54,977 nt of DNA. Origin: Dehalococcoidia bacterium (GTDB taxonomy: Bacteria; Chloroflexota; Dehalococcoidia; Lucifugimonadales; Lucifugimonadaceae). The stretch lies in assembly GCA_029936155.1 (NCBI GenBank), contig JAPYUK010000008.1:13078-68054 (forward strand), read 5' to 3'. Both the position numbers and the translations under genes were made by a program. The notes under the pieces were generated by a model. It was not told where the DNA came from. It did not search any database and saw nothing but the letters and a program-made list of their open reading frames with translations. This document shows, piece after piece, positions 34,742 to 43,770 of this stretch (positions are counted from its first letter, which is position 1; every line of letters starts with the position of its first letter).

Positions 34742-35611
34742 CTATTCGACTGAATCTTCGCTGCCGCGGGCGGTAAGTGCTTTGAGTTTGCGAAGTGCGC
34801 TCTCGGCCTGTTCGGTGTTAGAACCAGCGGGGGCACGTTCGAGAAACTGGGTGAGGGAATCGACTGCGTCGCCGAAATTTCCTACTTTGGTTTGCAGATG
34901 AGCCAGTTCGCTGAGGTTTCTGAGGTTGGAGGGATCGAGAAGCTGTATTCGTTTAGACGCTGAGAGTGCCAGTTCGTACTGCTTGTGCTTCTCGTGGGCT
35001 ACTTTTAGGTTACTGAGCAATCTGCGGAGCATCGTTCGTTTTTTAGCAGGGGTGAGGAACTTCCGTTCCAGAGCATCAAAATCACCGTTCTTCACACGGT
35101 CTTTGCCCAGAATGTTGGTTATACACTCTTTGCGGGAAAGCAGACCGCCCTTGTGGAATGGATCGACGTAGATTCGTTCATCACCCGACCCAACAGCAAC
35201 AACGAAGTGCTTGCGGAGCGATATACCGTCGACGGCCACTCCTGCGACTCTTGCAACCTCTATATAGAGGATCGAGAGCGCTACCGGATTACCTTTGAGG
35301 CGATCGATTACCTCACTCAGGTGACTGTTGTTGGGATCGAAATAGTTTTTCGAATCACCACTGAAACCCGATTCGTCGAACAAAACCTCATGCATTGCGC
35401 CAATGAAGTCGTAGTTGGTGTGGTGTGCAGTGAGCCGGGACTTCACCCGCGCGCCGAACTGTGCGATGCGCCCTTGATAGGCGATTACATCGAGTTCAGG
35501 AAATTCGTTTGATGCTGCATACAGGCTAGCCGCTGCAAGATTTATTTCGGCATCAGGACAACGGATCGCCCTGGCGAAATTTTCTTTTGGTGTGAGAGAA
35601 CTGGTTCCCAA
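34742..35611 (-). CDS. SirB1-family (transglutaminase-like) protein with TPR-like repeats
   Basis: A 289-aa cytosolic protein. Residues ~30-200 match the SirB1/transglutaminase-like domain: SGFSGDSKNYFDPNNSHLSEV, GNPVALSILYIEVARVAGV (the usual catalytic cysteine position is not Cys) and YVDPFHKGGLL. Residues ~210-285 look like tetratricopeptide repeats (ELALSASKRIQLLDPSNLRNLSELAHLQ). The biochemical role of the family is not established. It starts a three-gene minus-strand run with the lipoprotein and MFS pump. Confidence 0.82.
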   Translation of the reverse strand: MGTSSLTPKENFARAIRCPDAEINLAAASLYAASNEFPELDVIAYQGRIAQFGARVKSRLTAHHTNYDFIGAMHEVLFDESGFSGDSKNYFDPNNSHLSEVIDRLKGNPVALSILYIEVARVAGVAVDGISLRKHFVVAVGSGDERIYVDPFHKGGLLSRKECITNILGKDRVKNGDFDALERKFLTPAKKRTMLRRLLSNLKVAHEKHKQYELALSASKRIQLLDPSNLRNLSELAHLQTKVGNFGDAVDSLTQFLERAPAGSNTEQAESALRKLKALTARGSEDSVE

Positions 35612-35810
35612 AGTGAGCGGCGGCGTCCTGTACTGCGCTAGTCAAGTCCAAACCGGATTCCCGATCCAGATACGGCGCATTCTAGCTGTGTCACGGGGAA
35701 GCCGCAATGACTAGTGACGAAGCAATATTTAGGATCATTTGACATGTAAGTCTGTGGTTGTAAAACTAAAGCGCAGACGAATTATTTCGTCAGCGTGTTG
35801 GAAATACAGC

Positions 35811-35905
35811 ACACGGGGAGCTCGGGATAGCCGGGCTGAGAGGGCAGACACAATCATTCTGCCAACCCTTGAACCTGATCTGGGTAATGCCAGCGTAGGA
35901 AATCG
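35811..35905 (+). promoter_or_regulatory. TPP riboswitch (THI element)
   Basis: The conserved core is present: ACGGGGAGC, then GGGCTGAGAGG, then CCCTTGAACCTGATCTGGGT followed by AATGCCAGCGTAGGAA. These are the helix-junction and pyrophosphate/thiamine pocket sequences of the THI element. It precedes an ABC transporter gene set by ~65 nt. High thiamine diphosphate should lower expression of the transporter. The remaining part of the 35612-35969 gap has no other clear feature. Confidence 0.93.
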
Positions 35906-35969
35906 GCCCGAGTGCCACATCCAAGCGTGAATACCCAGATGAATAGAACTCTGGGAATACGCAGGAACG

Positions 35970-36800
35970 ATGAGCCCGGTGCCTCTAACTACTAATAAGG
36001 CAAACGACGTATCTGTCGATCATGACGACGCGCTCCTTTCGGTTGCAAACGTCGGATTCGACTACGACAACACTCCGATTCTGGACGAAGTGAGTCTGAC
36101 CGTTGATCGTGGTGAGTTCGTGGCGCTTGTCGGGCCCTCTGGCTGCGGCAAAAGTACTCTCCTCAATTTGATTTCAGGTGTTCTACCTGCTCGATCTGGC
36201 GCAATTCGTACTGGCAACCGGGTGATTCGAAGTGATCGTCTCGGCAACGTTTCGTACATGCAGCAAAAAGATCTGCTGCTGCCGTGGCGATCGGTTGCGG
36301 AAAACAGTCGACTTGGTATCGAGCTTCGCGGTGCTGGGCACGCTGATTCGATGGAGCAGGTCGAGCGACTTTCGAGATCATTCGGCCTAGCTGATGTGCT
36401 CGATATGATGCCATGGCAACTTTCAGGCGGAATGCGACAGCGCGCAGCATTGCTCAGGGCTGTGCTTCCCGAGAATCCGGTTCTTCTTCTCGACGAGCCA
36501 TTTGGTGCTCTCGACGCCATTACTCGCCGTTCACTACAACAATGGTTGTTGAACACTCTGGATACGTCGGACAGGGCTGTTGTGCTGGTTACCCACGACG
36601 TCGAAGAATCCATTCTGTTGGCGGATCGAGTGTTGGTCATGGCACCAAATCCGGGACGGATCGTTGCCAACATCGATGTGAAGATCGATTCTTCTCTTGA
36701 TGGTGCGGATACATCCACCTCACCCAGATTTATCGAGCTGAAGAAGCGGGTTCTGAGTCTGCTGAATGGCGATGAGTCGGGTTCAGGGGCATCCCAATGA
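35970..36800 (+). CDS. thiZ: ABC transporter ATP-binding protein, HMP/thiamine-precursor uptake
   Basis: A 276-aa ATPase of the nitrate/sulfonate/taurine (NitT/TauT) family. Walker A GPSGCGKSTLL near residue 56, Q-loop YMQQKDLLLPW, signature LSGGMRQRAALLRA, Walker B VLLLDEPFGALDA and H-loop TH are all intact. Function inferred from the TPP riboswitch upstream and the binding protein downstream. Its stop overlaps the permease start by 4 nt (ATGA), so the set is one operon. Confidence 0.88.
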   Translation: MSPVPLTTNKANDVSVDHDDALLSVANVGFDYDNTPILDEVSLTVDRGEFVALVGPSGCGKSTLLNLISGVLPARSGAIRTGNRVIRSDRLGNVSYMQQKDLLLPWRSVAENSRLGIELRGAGHADSMEQVERLSRSFGLADVLDMMPWQLSGGMRQRAALLRAVLPENPVLLLDEPFGALDAITRRSLQQWLLNTLDTSDRAVVLVTHDVEESILLADRVLVMAPNPGRIVANIDVKIDSSLDGADTSTSPRFIELKKRVLSLLNGDESGSGASQ

Positions 36801-37600
36801 CGCTCTTGACCATCCTCCGGGTGAAGCTATTCGACTGGCTCCCGGCGATCATCGCTGTGGCGGCACTGGTGATCGCGTGGGAAGTGCTTGTTGGGGTATT
36901 AGAGGTTCAGCGTTGGCTGCTCCCACCGCCAAGCGTAATCATCAATGAACTCTTCGATTCGCTCGCGAGCCTTTCGCGACACGCGGGAACTACCGCGAGC
37001 GAGACCGTGATCGGGTTCGCTGTATCAATCGTCTTAGCGTTATTGATCGCCTCGGGTATCGTCTGGTCACGCACAGTTGAACGGTCTATCTACCCGATCA
37101 TCATCGCCTCGCAGACTATTCCGATCATCACACTTGCTCCGCTACTGATCATCTGGGTAGGCACCGACATCATGTCGAAGGTCATCGTGATCGTTCTGTT
37201 CACCTTCTTCCCGATTGTTATCAGCCTCGTCACTGGACTGCGATCGGTCGAGCAGGAGATGGTCGACATGTTCCGGACGCTCGGAGCATCGCCATGGCAA
37301 ATTTTCTACAAGCTGATGCTTCCTACTTCACTGCCTAACTTCTTCGCTGGTCTGAAGGTCGGCGCCGTGGTTTCAGTAATCGGAGCCGTGATTGGTGAGT
37401 GGTTTGGTGCGAGTTCTGGACTGGGCTGGCTTATGAAAATAGCTGGCGGTCAATTTCAAACGGCGAAGGTATTCGCCGCGATTGTTGTGCTTTCAATTTT
37501 GGCAATGCTGCTATTTGCGGTGGTAGTTGCTGTTGAGAAGTGGTCGCTGCGGAAATATCCGCCTACCGTAACCAGAGTCATTCGGCTAGGAGAGTCATGA
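36797..37600 (+). CDS. thiX: ABC transporter permease, HMP/thiamine-precursor uptake
   Basis: A 267-aa inner-membrane permease with about six helices. The EAA loop (FRTLGASPWQIFYKLMLPTSLPNFFAGLKV) typical of binding-protein-dependent permeases is near residue 160. Belongs to the SsuC/TauC/ThiX group. Overlaps the ATPase gene by 4 nt and the binding-protein gene by 4 nt. Confidence 0.88.
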   Translation: MTLLTILRVKLFDWLPAIIAVAALVIAWEVLVGVLEVQRWLLPPPSVIINELFDSLASLSRHAGTTASETVIGFAVSIVLALLIASGIVWSRTVERSIYPIIIASQTIPIITLAPLLIIWVGTDIMSKVIVIVLFTFFPIVISLVTGLRSVEQEMVDMFRTLGASPWQIFYKLMLPTSLPNFFAGLKVGAVVSVIGAVIGEWFGASSGLGWLMKIAGGQFQTAKVFAAIVVLSILAMLLFAVVVAVEKWSLRKYPPTVTRVIRLGES

Positions 37601-38568
37601 AAAAATTTGCGCTGCTACTTGCAGTAATTGCATCGCTGGTGATCGTCGCTTGTAGCGAACGTGAGCCGGAAGACATCGTAATAACCCTTGATTGGTTCCA
37701 GAATGCGAACCACGCGGGAGTCTACGAGGCGGTCGACAAGGGATATTTCGAGGATGAGGGGTTGAATGTCGAGATCGTGCCACCGGCCGACCCCGCGGCA
37801 ATACTCGGCCTGGTTGTTAGTGGCGACAGCGATTTTGCCTTCTACTACCAGCCAGATCTTCTTCAGGCCCGACAGGAAGGCATTCCTGTTGTTGCGGTCG
37901 CTGGGATTGTTCAGCGTCCTTTGAACTCGATCATGACGCTCGCGTCATCGGGTATCGACAGGCCCAGCCAGCTTGCTGGCAAAAAAGTCGGAACGCCCGG
38001 CCTGCCGTGGAACGAAGCTATGCTCTCCACGATGCTCGAAGCAGACGGTGTTTCTCGTGATGATGTCGAAGTAATCGATGTTGGTTGGACTGCAAGCCAG
38101 GCGCTGATGGCGGGCACAGTCGACGCCATCATTGGTGTTTACTGGACCTACGAATCGATCATCATCGAGAACGAAGGACTTGCCACGAACGTTCTTATGC
38201 CAGACGAATGGGACGTTCCGAGCTACTACGAACTTGTTCTCGTTGCTTCGGAAGAAACTGTCAAGGATCGACCCGAGATGGTCGAGAACTTCGTAAAGGC
38301 TTTCAACAAGGGGCATGCACAAGCTGCCGACGATCCTCAGGGAGCTATCGACACGCTTATTCGGCTGAACCCGGATGCGGAGATTGATGAAGCTGTCGAT
38401 CGTGCGGGTGTCGAGTTGTTGGCTCCGCTTTGGAAGTCGGAGGGTGCGCCTGTTGGCTCGCTGTCTAGCGACCGCTGGGAAGATCTGGTGAACTGGATGA
38501 AGAGCCGGTCACTCCTCGATTCATCGCAAAAAGCAACGGACGCCTTCGACGCTAGCTTCGTGAACTAG
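37597..38568 (+). CDS. thiY: Substrate-binding lipoprotein, NMT1/THI5-like (HMP or derivative)
   Basis: A 323-aa lipoprotein (lipobox IVAC near residue 18) of the NMT1/THI5-like periplasmic-binding fold. The opening of the mature part, ITLDWFQNANHAGVYEAVDKGYF, is the ThiY-type signature for binding pyrimidine thiamine precursors. With the TPP riboswitch upstream, uptake of HMP or formyl-aminopyrimidine is the best guess. ATG 37597 is chosen as it begins the signal peptide (MKKFALLLAVIASL) and overlaps the permease stop. No thiamine synthesis gene is in the window, so it may support salvage. Confidence 0.88.
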   Translation: MKKFALLLAVIASLVIVACSEREPEDIVITLDWFQNANHAGVYEAVDKGYFEDEGLNVEIVPPADPAAILGLVVSGDSDFAFYYQPDLLQARQEGIPVVAVAGIVQRPLNSIMTLASSGIDRPSQLAGKKVGTPGLPWNEAMLSTMLEADGVSRDDVEVIDVGWTASQALMAGTVDAIIGVYWTYESIIIENEGLATNVLMPDEWDVPSYYELVLVASEETVKDRPEMVENFVKAFNKGHAQAADDPQGAIDTLIRLNPDAEIDEAVDRAGVELLAPLWKSEGAPVGSLSSDRWEDLVNWMKSRSLLDSSQKATDAFDASFVN

Positions 38569-38586
38569 GTGCCGATGGCACGTTTT
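38569..38586 (+). terminator. Probable terminator after thiY
   Basis: GTGCC (38569-38573), loop GAT, GGCAC (38577-38581) then GTTTTC. The stem begins at the stop codon. The same core occurs near secA and, reversed, after the first SMP-30-like gene. Confidence 0.5.
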
Positions 38587-38702
38587 CTCCGGCAGGGCTT
38601 ATCGTGAATTGTTCGACAGGCCTAGCCGTAGGGTGCTTCGGTGGCTGGGTGAGGGTGAGGTGTTGCCTAACATGGGCGCCCTAAACGTCGATCCTTAGAT
38701 TG

Positions 38703-39584
38703 CTATCGCAGCGGCACGATCTTTTTGACGATCGTGCCGTTTTCACGAGTGAGAGTTGTGATCGTTTCGATGCCGTGTTCGAGTAAATACGCGCGGCCTG
38801 CTTCGATACCTGCACCCACTTGGGCAACTGAGTGACTATCGTCGCCAAAACAGAATTGCACACCCATTTCTGAAGCCAACTGGACGGTCCATGGCGCGGG
38901 GTAAGGCGATGCGAGGCCTTTTGACAGCGCCCCGACGTTTAGATCGAGAATGCACCCGTTGGCTTTGGCGGATTCTAAAACGGTGTAAACGGCCTTCATC
39001 ACCGAATCAGAGTCGAGTTCTGACCGGCCTTCAGAGAACAGCCGTGGGAGGTCGAGGTGCCCAATCACTTCGGGCCTCACCTGTTCGATCATCTCGCCAA
39101 CCAGCTCGTAGTAACGCAGCAGGAACAGTTCGAGCCCGCCTCGATTTGCCAAGGCTTTATCGAAGTCTTTTTGGCTCGTGTCAAACGGCATTTCGTCGAC
39201 CCAGTGAACGGAGCCGACCACATAGTCGAGGTTGTAATCGATTCGGAGTGTGGCTGCGCTTTCGGCGAACGATGATTCGGGCACGACCTCGACTTCAACG
39301 CCGCGTAGTATCTCGATACGATCACTGTATTGGCTCACCAACTCAGCACAAGTTGCCGAGTAGTCGTTGAATTTTTGCGCAAGATCGATGACCGATAGTC
39401 CGGCCTCGACCTCTTCTTCGTAGAGGAACTTCGGGTCTGTTGCGGGCGGGTGTGCAGTTACGCCGAATGTGGAGTAGCCGTATTCAACCGCGGCATCGAG
39501 CATCTCGCGCAGCGTGTCACTGCCGTGTTCGCAAAAATCACCACTGTGACCGCCGTGTAACGAAACTTTCCAAGGTTCAGACAT
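38703..39584 (-). CDS. PHP-domain phosphoesterase, HisJ histidinol-phosphatase-like
   Basis: A 293-aa PHP-superfamily metalloenzyme. Motifs: VSLHGGHSGDFCEHG at the N-terminus (a variant of the HxH metal site), GVTAHPPA, a central EVEVVPES, DYVVGSVHWVDE, VIGHLDLPRLF and FGDDSH near the end. This ordering is that of HisJ-type histidinol-phosphate phosphatases, though the variant first motif leaves other phosphate esters possible. Convergent with the thi transporter set across 134 nt that hold a terminator and a G-rich repeat-like segment (38640-38665). Confidence 0.78.
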   Translation of the reverse strand: MSEPWKVSLHGGHSGDFCEHGSDTLREMLDAAVEYGYSTFGVTAHPPATDPKFLYEEEVEAGLSVIDLAQKFNDYSATCAELVSQYSDRIEILRGVEVEVVPESSFAESAATLRIDYNLDYVVGSVHWVDEMPFDTSQKDFDKALANRGGLELFLLRYYELVGEMIEQVRPEVIGHLDLPRLFSEGRSELDSDSVMKAVYTVLESAKANGCILDLNVGALSKGLASPYPAPWTVQLASEMGVQFCFGDDSHSVAQVGAGIEAGRAYLLEHGIETITTLTRENGTIVKKIVPLR

Positions 39585-39853
39585 CTAATCAGGGTACGTC
39601 GCGGCGGTGACGAATTGCACCGATTTCTCGAGCGAAGCGCAGCGAAGTCGCGATATATCGATGGACCCAGTGGTCATCAGGCGAGGACGTGATCAATTAG
39701 CCATGAGGATCGGAGTCCTTGCCGCCACCGTACGCTGCATTGGGGGGAGAAAGATACTGCATCAAGTACAGCATGACAGTAACTGCGGTGACAACTTAAC
39801 GATGGCAGCCTTGGCCTGTCCTACCCAAGACGTGCCGTCGGCACCCTTCGGCA
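39585..39853. other. Intergenic region with repeats, no gene seen
   Basis: The 269 nt between two minus-strand genes hold TCGAGCGAAGCGCAGCGAAG (39628-39647), a type of interspersed element common in related genomes, and the hairpin GTGCC-GTC-GGCAC at 39832-39844, which lies directly after the first SMP-30-like gene and probably terminates it. No convincing reading frame was found. Confidence 0.5.
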
Positions 39854-39854
39854 C
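39832..39854 (-). terminator. Hairpin after SMP-30-like gene 1
   Basis: On the minus strand GTGCC-GAC-GGCAC is preceded by a second partial copy (GTGCCGAAGG) that touches the stop codon. T-run is weak (GTCTT). Shares its core with the hairpins at 13380 and 38569. Confidence 0.45.
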
Positions 39855-40747
39855 TAGAACCTGCGTTGCGGATATGCCAGTTGGCCGGTATGGCCGGTAT
39901 CTTCTACTTGATAGACCTCGCCGCCCTTGAACGTTACAAATAGTGTGTTCAACGAAGAGCCGCCGAACGTACAGTTTGTGGGATTGTCGGCGGGTGTCGG
40001 ATAAGTTCGTACGACTCTCCCAGATGCCTCGAACTCGTAGATTATCGGACCCGGCCCGGAAGACGACGATCCCGCCGTTGCGAGAATCGTTCCGGTAGAC
40101 GTCAGGGTCATTCCATCGATACTCCGACCCAGTCCAAAATCGTGCAGCACCTGGTGATCGCCAAGAGTTCCGTCGTCGTTCACGGGGTAGGCCAGCAACC
40201 GTCGGGTCTCGGTGGGATCGGTAGGGGTATCGGCCACGAACAACGTTTTCTGGTCGATAGAAAACAGCAAACCATTTGGTTTGTACGTGTCGAAGGTCAC
40301 CCGCAGCGTGTTCCAGTTGCCGCCAAACGTGTGTTCGGCCATGTAGACCGATTGATGATCGAGATTGCTGGGGCCGCCTGTGTAGTTCGGATCGGTGAAG
40401 TAAACACGTCCCTGCTGATCGACCGCAATGTCGTTCGGCCAGTTCATAGTTTCGCCTTGATACGCGTCGCTGATGATCATCGGCTCGGCATTGAGATCGG
40501 ACGCGTCGACCTTGGTGATCCGGTGCGCATCGCTTTCGCAAACAAATAATTGCCCCTGACGATCAAACGTCTGGCCGTTCGCTGCGCCGGTGTTTTCACG
40601 CCACACGCTGCTTTCGTTCGTCTTAGGGTCCCACCTGAACGTCGTGCTGGCGGCGCATTCGTTGTACAGCAGGCCCGATCCGTCCCACACTGGACCCTCG
40701 GTCAGCGTGTCGTGGTTCGCAATCTGGGTCCATTTCCATTCGGGCAT
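39854..40747 (-). CDS. SMP-30/gluconolactonase/LRE family protein 1
   Basis: A 297-aa six-bladed beta-propeller of the SMP-30/gluconolactonase family, usually a Ca/Zn-dependent lactonase in sugar oxidation. Motifs: LTEGPVWDGSGLLYNE at the N-terminus (metal Glu), NGQTFDRQGQLFVCES, MNWPNDIAVDQQGRVYFTDPNY (Asn/Asp metal ligands) and RSIDGMTLTSTG near 210. No signal peptide. A paralogue is the next gene upstream on the same strand, 60 nt away. Confidence 0.88.
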   Translation of the reverse strand: MPEWKWTQIANHDTLTEGPVWDGSGLLYNECAASTTFRWDPKTNESSVWRENTGAANGQTFDRQGQLFVCESDAHRITKVDASDLNAEPMIISDAYQGETMNWPNDIAVDQQGRVYFTDPNYTGGPSNLDHQSVYMAEHTFGGNWNTLRVTFDTYKPNGLLFSIDQKTLFVADTPTDPTETRRLLAYPVNDDGTLGDHQVLHDFGLGRSIDGMTLTSTGTILATAGSSSSGPGPIIYEFEASGRVVRTYPTPADNPTNCTFGGSSLNTLFVTFKGGEVYQVEDTGHTGQLAYPQRRF

Positions 40748-40807
40748 TGTTTTTCTTTCAGTTTTGGGAAGGGGGTTACAGTGATGATTAGCTCACACAG
40801 GTGAGAG

Positions 40808-41677
40808 TTAATTCGGCCACAGCAGGTGACCCGTCATTCCCGTGTTGCGGGCGACGAGGCAGTGGCCTTCGATTGATGAGACGTAGAGGTCTTCACCAAC
40901 GAACGTGCAGTTGGTAGGGCGTTGGGCTGGCGTCGGGTGGGTCTCGATGATTCGACCCTTGGGATCGAAGACCGTGACGGTTCCGCCGGGTCCTGAAACC
41001 TCCCAGCCGGTGCAGGCGACGATATTGCCTTCACTCGATAGCGTCATTCCGTCGATACCGCGGTGCGGACCAAAGTCGTGAAGCACCTCGTACTCGCCAA
41101 GCGAGCCGTCGTCGTTCACCGGATACGCCCTCAGTTCACGCTTTTCGTCGGCACGGTAGTCGCTCTGCGCAACGTAAAGAATCTTGTAGTCGTTCGAGAA
41201 AAGCAGTCCGTTTGGCATCGACGTATCGAACGTGCGCCGAACGGTTTTGTACGTATCGTCTTCCTGTGGCTCAGCGGAGATTATCGCCGAGAAGTTTATG
41301 CCGACATCGGGATTTACATCGCCAACTCGGTCGGAGAAGTAGATCGACCCTGAGGGCGTAATTGCCAGATCATTGGGTGAATTGATCCGTCGTCCGTCAA
41401 GCCGGTCGGCGATGGTTACTGTCGCATCATTTGGATCGAAGCGAACGATCCTTCGACCACCACCCGAGCAGCCGAATAGTTGACCCTCACTGTCGAAGTT
41501 GAGGCCGTTGGTGCCTTCAGTGTCTTCTCGGAATATCTCAACCAACCCGGATTCAGGATCCAACGAAAGTATCCGATTCATAGCGATATTCGAATACAGC
41601 AATCGCTCCCCGTCCCAGACGTTGCCCTCGGTGATAGTGCCGATTACCGGCGCCGCATTCTCAAATTCCCAGCTCAT
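40808..41677 (-). CDS. SMP-30/gluconolactonase/LRE family protein 2
   Basis: A 289-aa paralogue of the adjacent protein with the same motif order: ITEGNVWDGERLLYSN, NGLNFDSEGQLFGCSG, INSPNDLAITPSGSIYFSD and RGIDGMTLSSEG. Both likely hydrolyse lactones from sugar or aldonic-acid oxidation. The two copies differ throughout, so duplication is old. A haloacid dehalogenase gene begins upstream on the same strand. Confidence 0.88.
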   Translation of the reverse strand: MSWEFENAAPVIGTITEGNVWDGERLLYSNIAMNRILSLDPESGLVEIFREDTEGTNGLNFDSEGQLFGCSGGGRRIVRFDPNDATVTIADRLDGRRINSPNDLAITPSGSIYFSDRVGDVNPDVGINFSAIISAEPQEDDTYKTVRRTFDTSMPNGLLFSNDYKILYVAQSDYRADEKRELRAYPVNDDGSLGEYEVLHDFGPHRGIDGMTLSSEGNIVACTGWEVSGPGGTVTVFDPKGRIIETHPTPAQRPTNCTFVGEDLYVSSIEGHCLVARNTGMTGHLLWPN

Positions 41678-41744
41678 ATTTTTACTTTCAGTTGGAGTGG
41701 TTGTTGGCTGTGATAGTTTTTCGTGCTAATTCGTTGATTGCCAA

Positions 41745-42461
41745 TTATTTGCAACCAAGCTGATCTGCGAGATCGTTGAAATCGCTGGCGAAGTAGTTGA
41801 AGTCGGGTTCAGGCTCGAGGTCGGCCGGTTTCGCTCCACCGAACTCGTCGGGTCGAGTCACCAACGCTGCCTTTAGTCCAGCTTCGATCGCTCCTCTAAG
41901 ATCGTTATTGTGCGCTGCTACCAACATCACTTCGTCGTATTCGAGTCCCAGCAGTTGTGCGGTCTTCTGGTACGCCCATGGATGCCTTTTGTACTTGCCC
42001 GCAAGTTCGGCTGAAAGCACCGCATCCCACGGCAGGTTTGCGTACTTAGCCATATTAGTGAGCAGGGCGATGTTGCCGTTAGATAGCGAGGCGATGATGT
42101 ATTTCGACTTGAGTCGAGTTAGACCACCGGTTGAATCGGGCCATCCATCTAGCCGATGCCAAGACTTGTTGAACTCTACGAGCTCGGGTTCATCGATCGA
42201 CGGAAACTTGTATTGCTCCAGGAGCACATCCAACCGTTCACGGTGAATCTGATCGACGATCTTCCACTCGACCTCGCCAGAATTCACCTTCGCCATGCCC
42301 GCACCATACCCGGCGCGCCAATCGTCGGCGAACTGGTTCCAATCTGCCGTTACGCCGTGCTTCGAGCCGAATTCTGCTGCCTGTTGAGAAATCGACGTTC
42401 GCCAGTCAACAACTGTGCCAAAGACATCGAAGACGAGAGCTTTTACTTCACTGTCGCTCAT
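41745..42461 (-). CDS. Haloacid dehalogenase, type II (HAD superfamily)
   Basis: A 238-aa HAD hydrolase of the L-2-haloacid dehalogenase type. The nucleophile Asp is in LVFDVFGTVVDWRTS, the second motif is SLSNGN, the Lys motif YKRHPWAYQKTAQLLGL and the last acidic motif AAHNNDLRGA. The cap region includes FNKSWHRLDGWPDS. It probably removes halide from 2-haloacids such as those of marine origin, although some members are phosphatases. Upstream of the SMP-30 pair on the same strand. Confidence 0.87.
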   Translation of the reverse strand: MSDSEVKALVFDVFGTVVDWRTSISQQAAEFGSKHGVTADWNQFADDWRAGYGAGMAKVNSGEVEWKIVDQIHRERLDVLLEQYKFPSIDEPELVEFNKSWHRLDGWPDSTGGLTRLKSKYIIASLSNGNIALLTNMAKYANLPWDAVLSAELAGKYKRHPWAYQKTAQLLGLEYDEVMLVAAHNNDLRGAIEAGLKAALVTRPDEFGGAKPADLEPEPDFNYFASDFNDLADQLGCK

Positions 42462-42624
42462 GCATATTCTCCAGTCCGTTGAATTCTGCCCGATTACGAG
42501 ATCGACGACAGTTTGAACCGCTATTCGATCACATCACTGCCGACGGGCGGTATTCTAGTGCCCCGCACCAGCCTGTCCAGATCAGTCTGAAGTTCGTAAC
42601 GCCAATTTAGAGGAAAACTAACCG

Positions 42625-43578
42625 ATGCCCGAGATCAAACGACTATTTCTTACCGAAGCCGATGTGACCGGGCTGCTCGACATGGAGCTGGCGCTTGAGG
42701 CTCTGGACGATGCGTTTCGGGCTCGGTCGTCTGGAGACGTCCGGAACGAACCTCGAAAACGAATACCGACTGGCAACGGTTCGATGAATTTTATGGCTGC
42801 CAGCTGGACGAGTCGTGGTTGGGCAGGGCATAAATCGTACGTGAGTGGTGACTTTCGGGTGATGCTTTACGGCACCAACGGTGAAGGCTTGATTGCCGTG
42901 CTCGGTGCAGGTCGCATGGGGCAGGTTCGCACCGGCGCCGCATCTGGAATCGCTACTCGGTACATGGCGCGTGAAGACTCTTCGTCGGTAGGGATAATCG
43001 GATCTGGATACCAGGCTGAGACCCAGCTTGAGGCGGTGTGTGCCGTTCGGGATATCAAGGATGTAAAGGTGTTTTCTCGCACAGCAGAAAAACGCGAACG
43101 ATTCGCTTCGACGATGAGCGAACGACTCGGCGTGAACGTAATTGCTGTCGATTCAAAAGAGGCTGCTGCTGAGGGTATGGATGTGTTGGTAGCGGTGACC
43201 AGTTCTGTCGAACCGGTGATTACTGGTGACATGGTCGAACCGGGGATGCACATCAATGCGGCAGGGAATAACTCGTGGATGAAGCGGGAGCTGGATACCG
43301 CTGCGATTGTGAAGGCTGATCTGGTTGCTTGCGATGACATCGATCAAACGAAAATAGAGTGTGGCGAGTTGATGAGGGCGGCCGAGGCCGGGCATTTCGC
43401 ATGGGAGTCGCTAGTTCGGCTCGATCGAATCGTGGCGGGCCTGCGAACAGCTCGTTACTCCGACGACGAAATCACGCTGTTCGAATCACAGGGCGTCGCT
43501 TTCGAGGACATCGCTGTATGCGGGCGTCTGTACGAGCTTGCGCTGGAGCGCAGCGTCGGCGTAGAGCTGCCGGGATAG
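42625..43578 (+). CDS. Ornithine cyclodeaminase/mu-crystallin family protein
   Basis: A 317-aa NAD(P)-binding protein. The Rossmann segment is VGIIGSGYQAETQLEAV near residue 130, and RMGQVRTGAASGIATRYMAR is the typical family motif preceding it. C-terminal DDIDQTKIECGEL matches the ornithine/alanine dehydrogenase class. It could be an ornithine cyclodeaminase, a ketimine reductase or an alanine dehydrogenase. Start ATG 42625 behind AGAGGAAA. Followed by a clear terminator hairpin. Confidence 0.9.
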   Translation: MPEIKRLFLTEADVTGLLDMELALEALDDAFRARSSGDVRNEPRKRIPTGNGSMNFMAASWTSRGWAGHKSYVSGDFRVMLYGTNGEGLIAVLGAGRMGQVRTGAASGIATRYMAREDSSSVGIIGSGYQAETQLEAVCAVRDIKDVKVFSRTAEKRERFASTMSERLGVNVIAVDSKEAAAEGMDVLVAVTSSVEPVITGDMVEPGMHINAAGNNSWMKRELDTAAIVKADLVACDDIDQTKIECGELMRAAEAGHFAWESLVRLDRIVAGLRTARYSDDEITLFESQGVAFEDIAVCGRLYELALERSVGVELPG

Positions 43579-43593
43579 GGCGTCAGAACAAAA

Positions 43594-43623
43594 AAAGGCC
43601 GGAGCATTTCTGCTCTGGCCTTT
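43594..43623 (+). terminator. Intrinsic terminator after the ornithine cyclodeaminase-like gene
   Basis: AAAGGCC-G-GAGC and GCTC-T-GGCCTTT pair across the loop ATTTCT, with A-run before and T-run after. This A/T-flanked stem can act in both directions. Confidence 0.8.
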
Positions 43624-43770
43624 CCAATTCGCTGTGAAGCTGATCTGCCTCATAAGGCTTGTCGCATCAGTTCTGAACGTCGTTCGTCGATTAACCAGCA
43701 GCCTTGAGCACGGTCAGCTGCTGTGGTCTGGTGGGTGTAGCGTGTCGGCGAGACGCAAGACAAAGCGCGC

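Noticed and set aside
39762-40541. 259-aa minus-strand frame overlapping SMP-30 gene 1
   Set aside because: Arg-rich, no motif, lies in another frame of a gene with clear SMP-30 motifs; a shadow.
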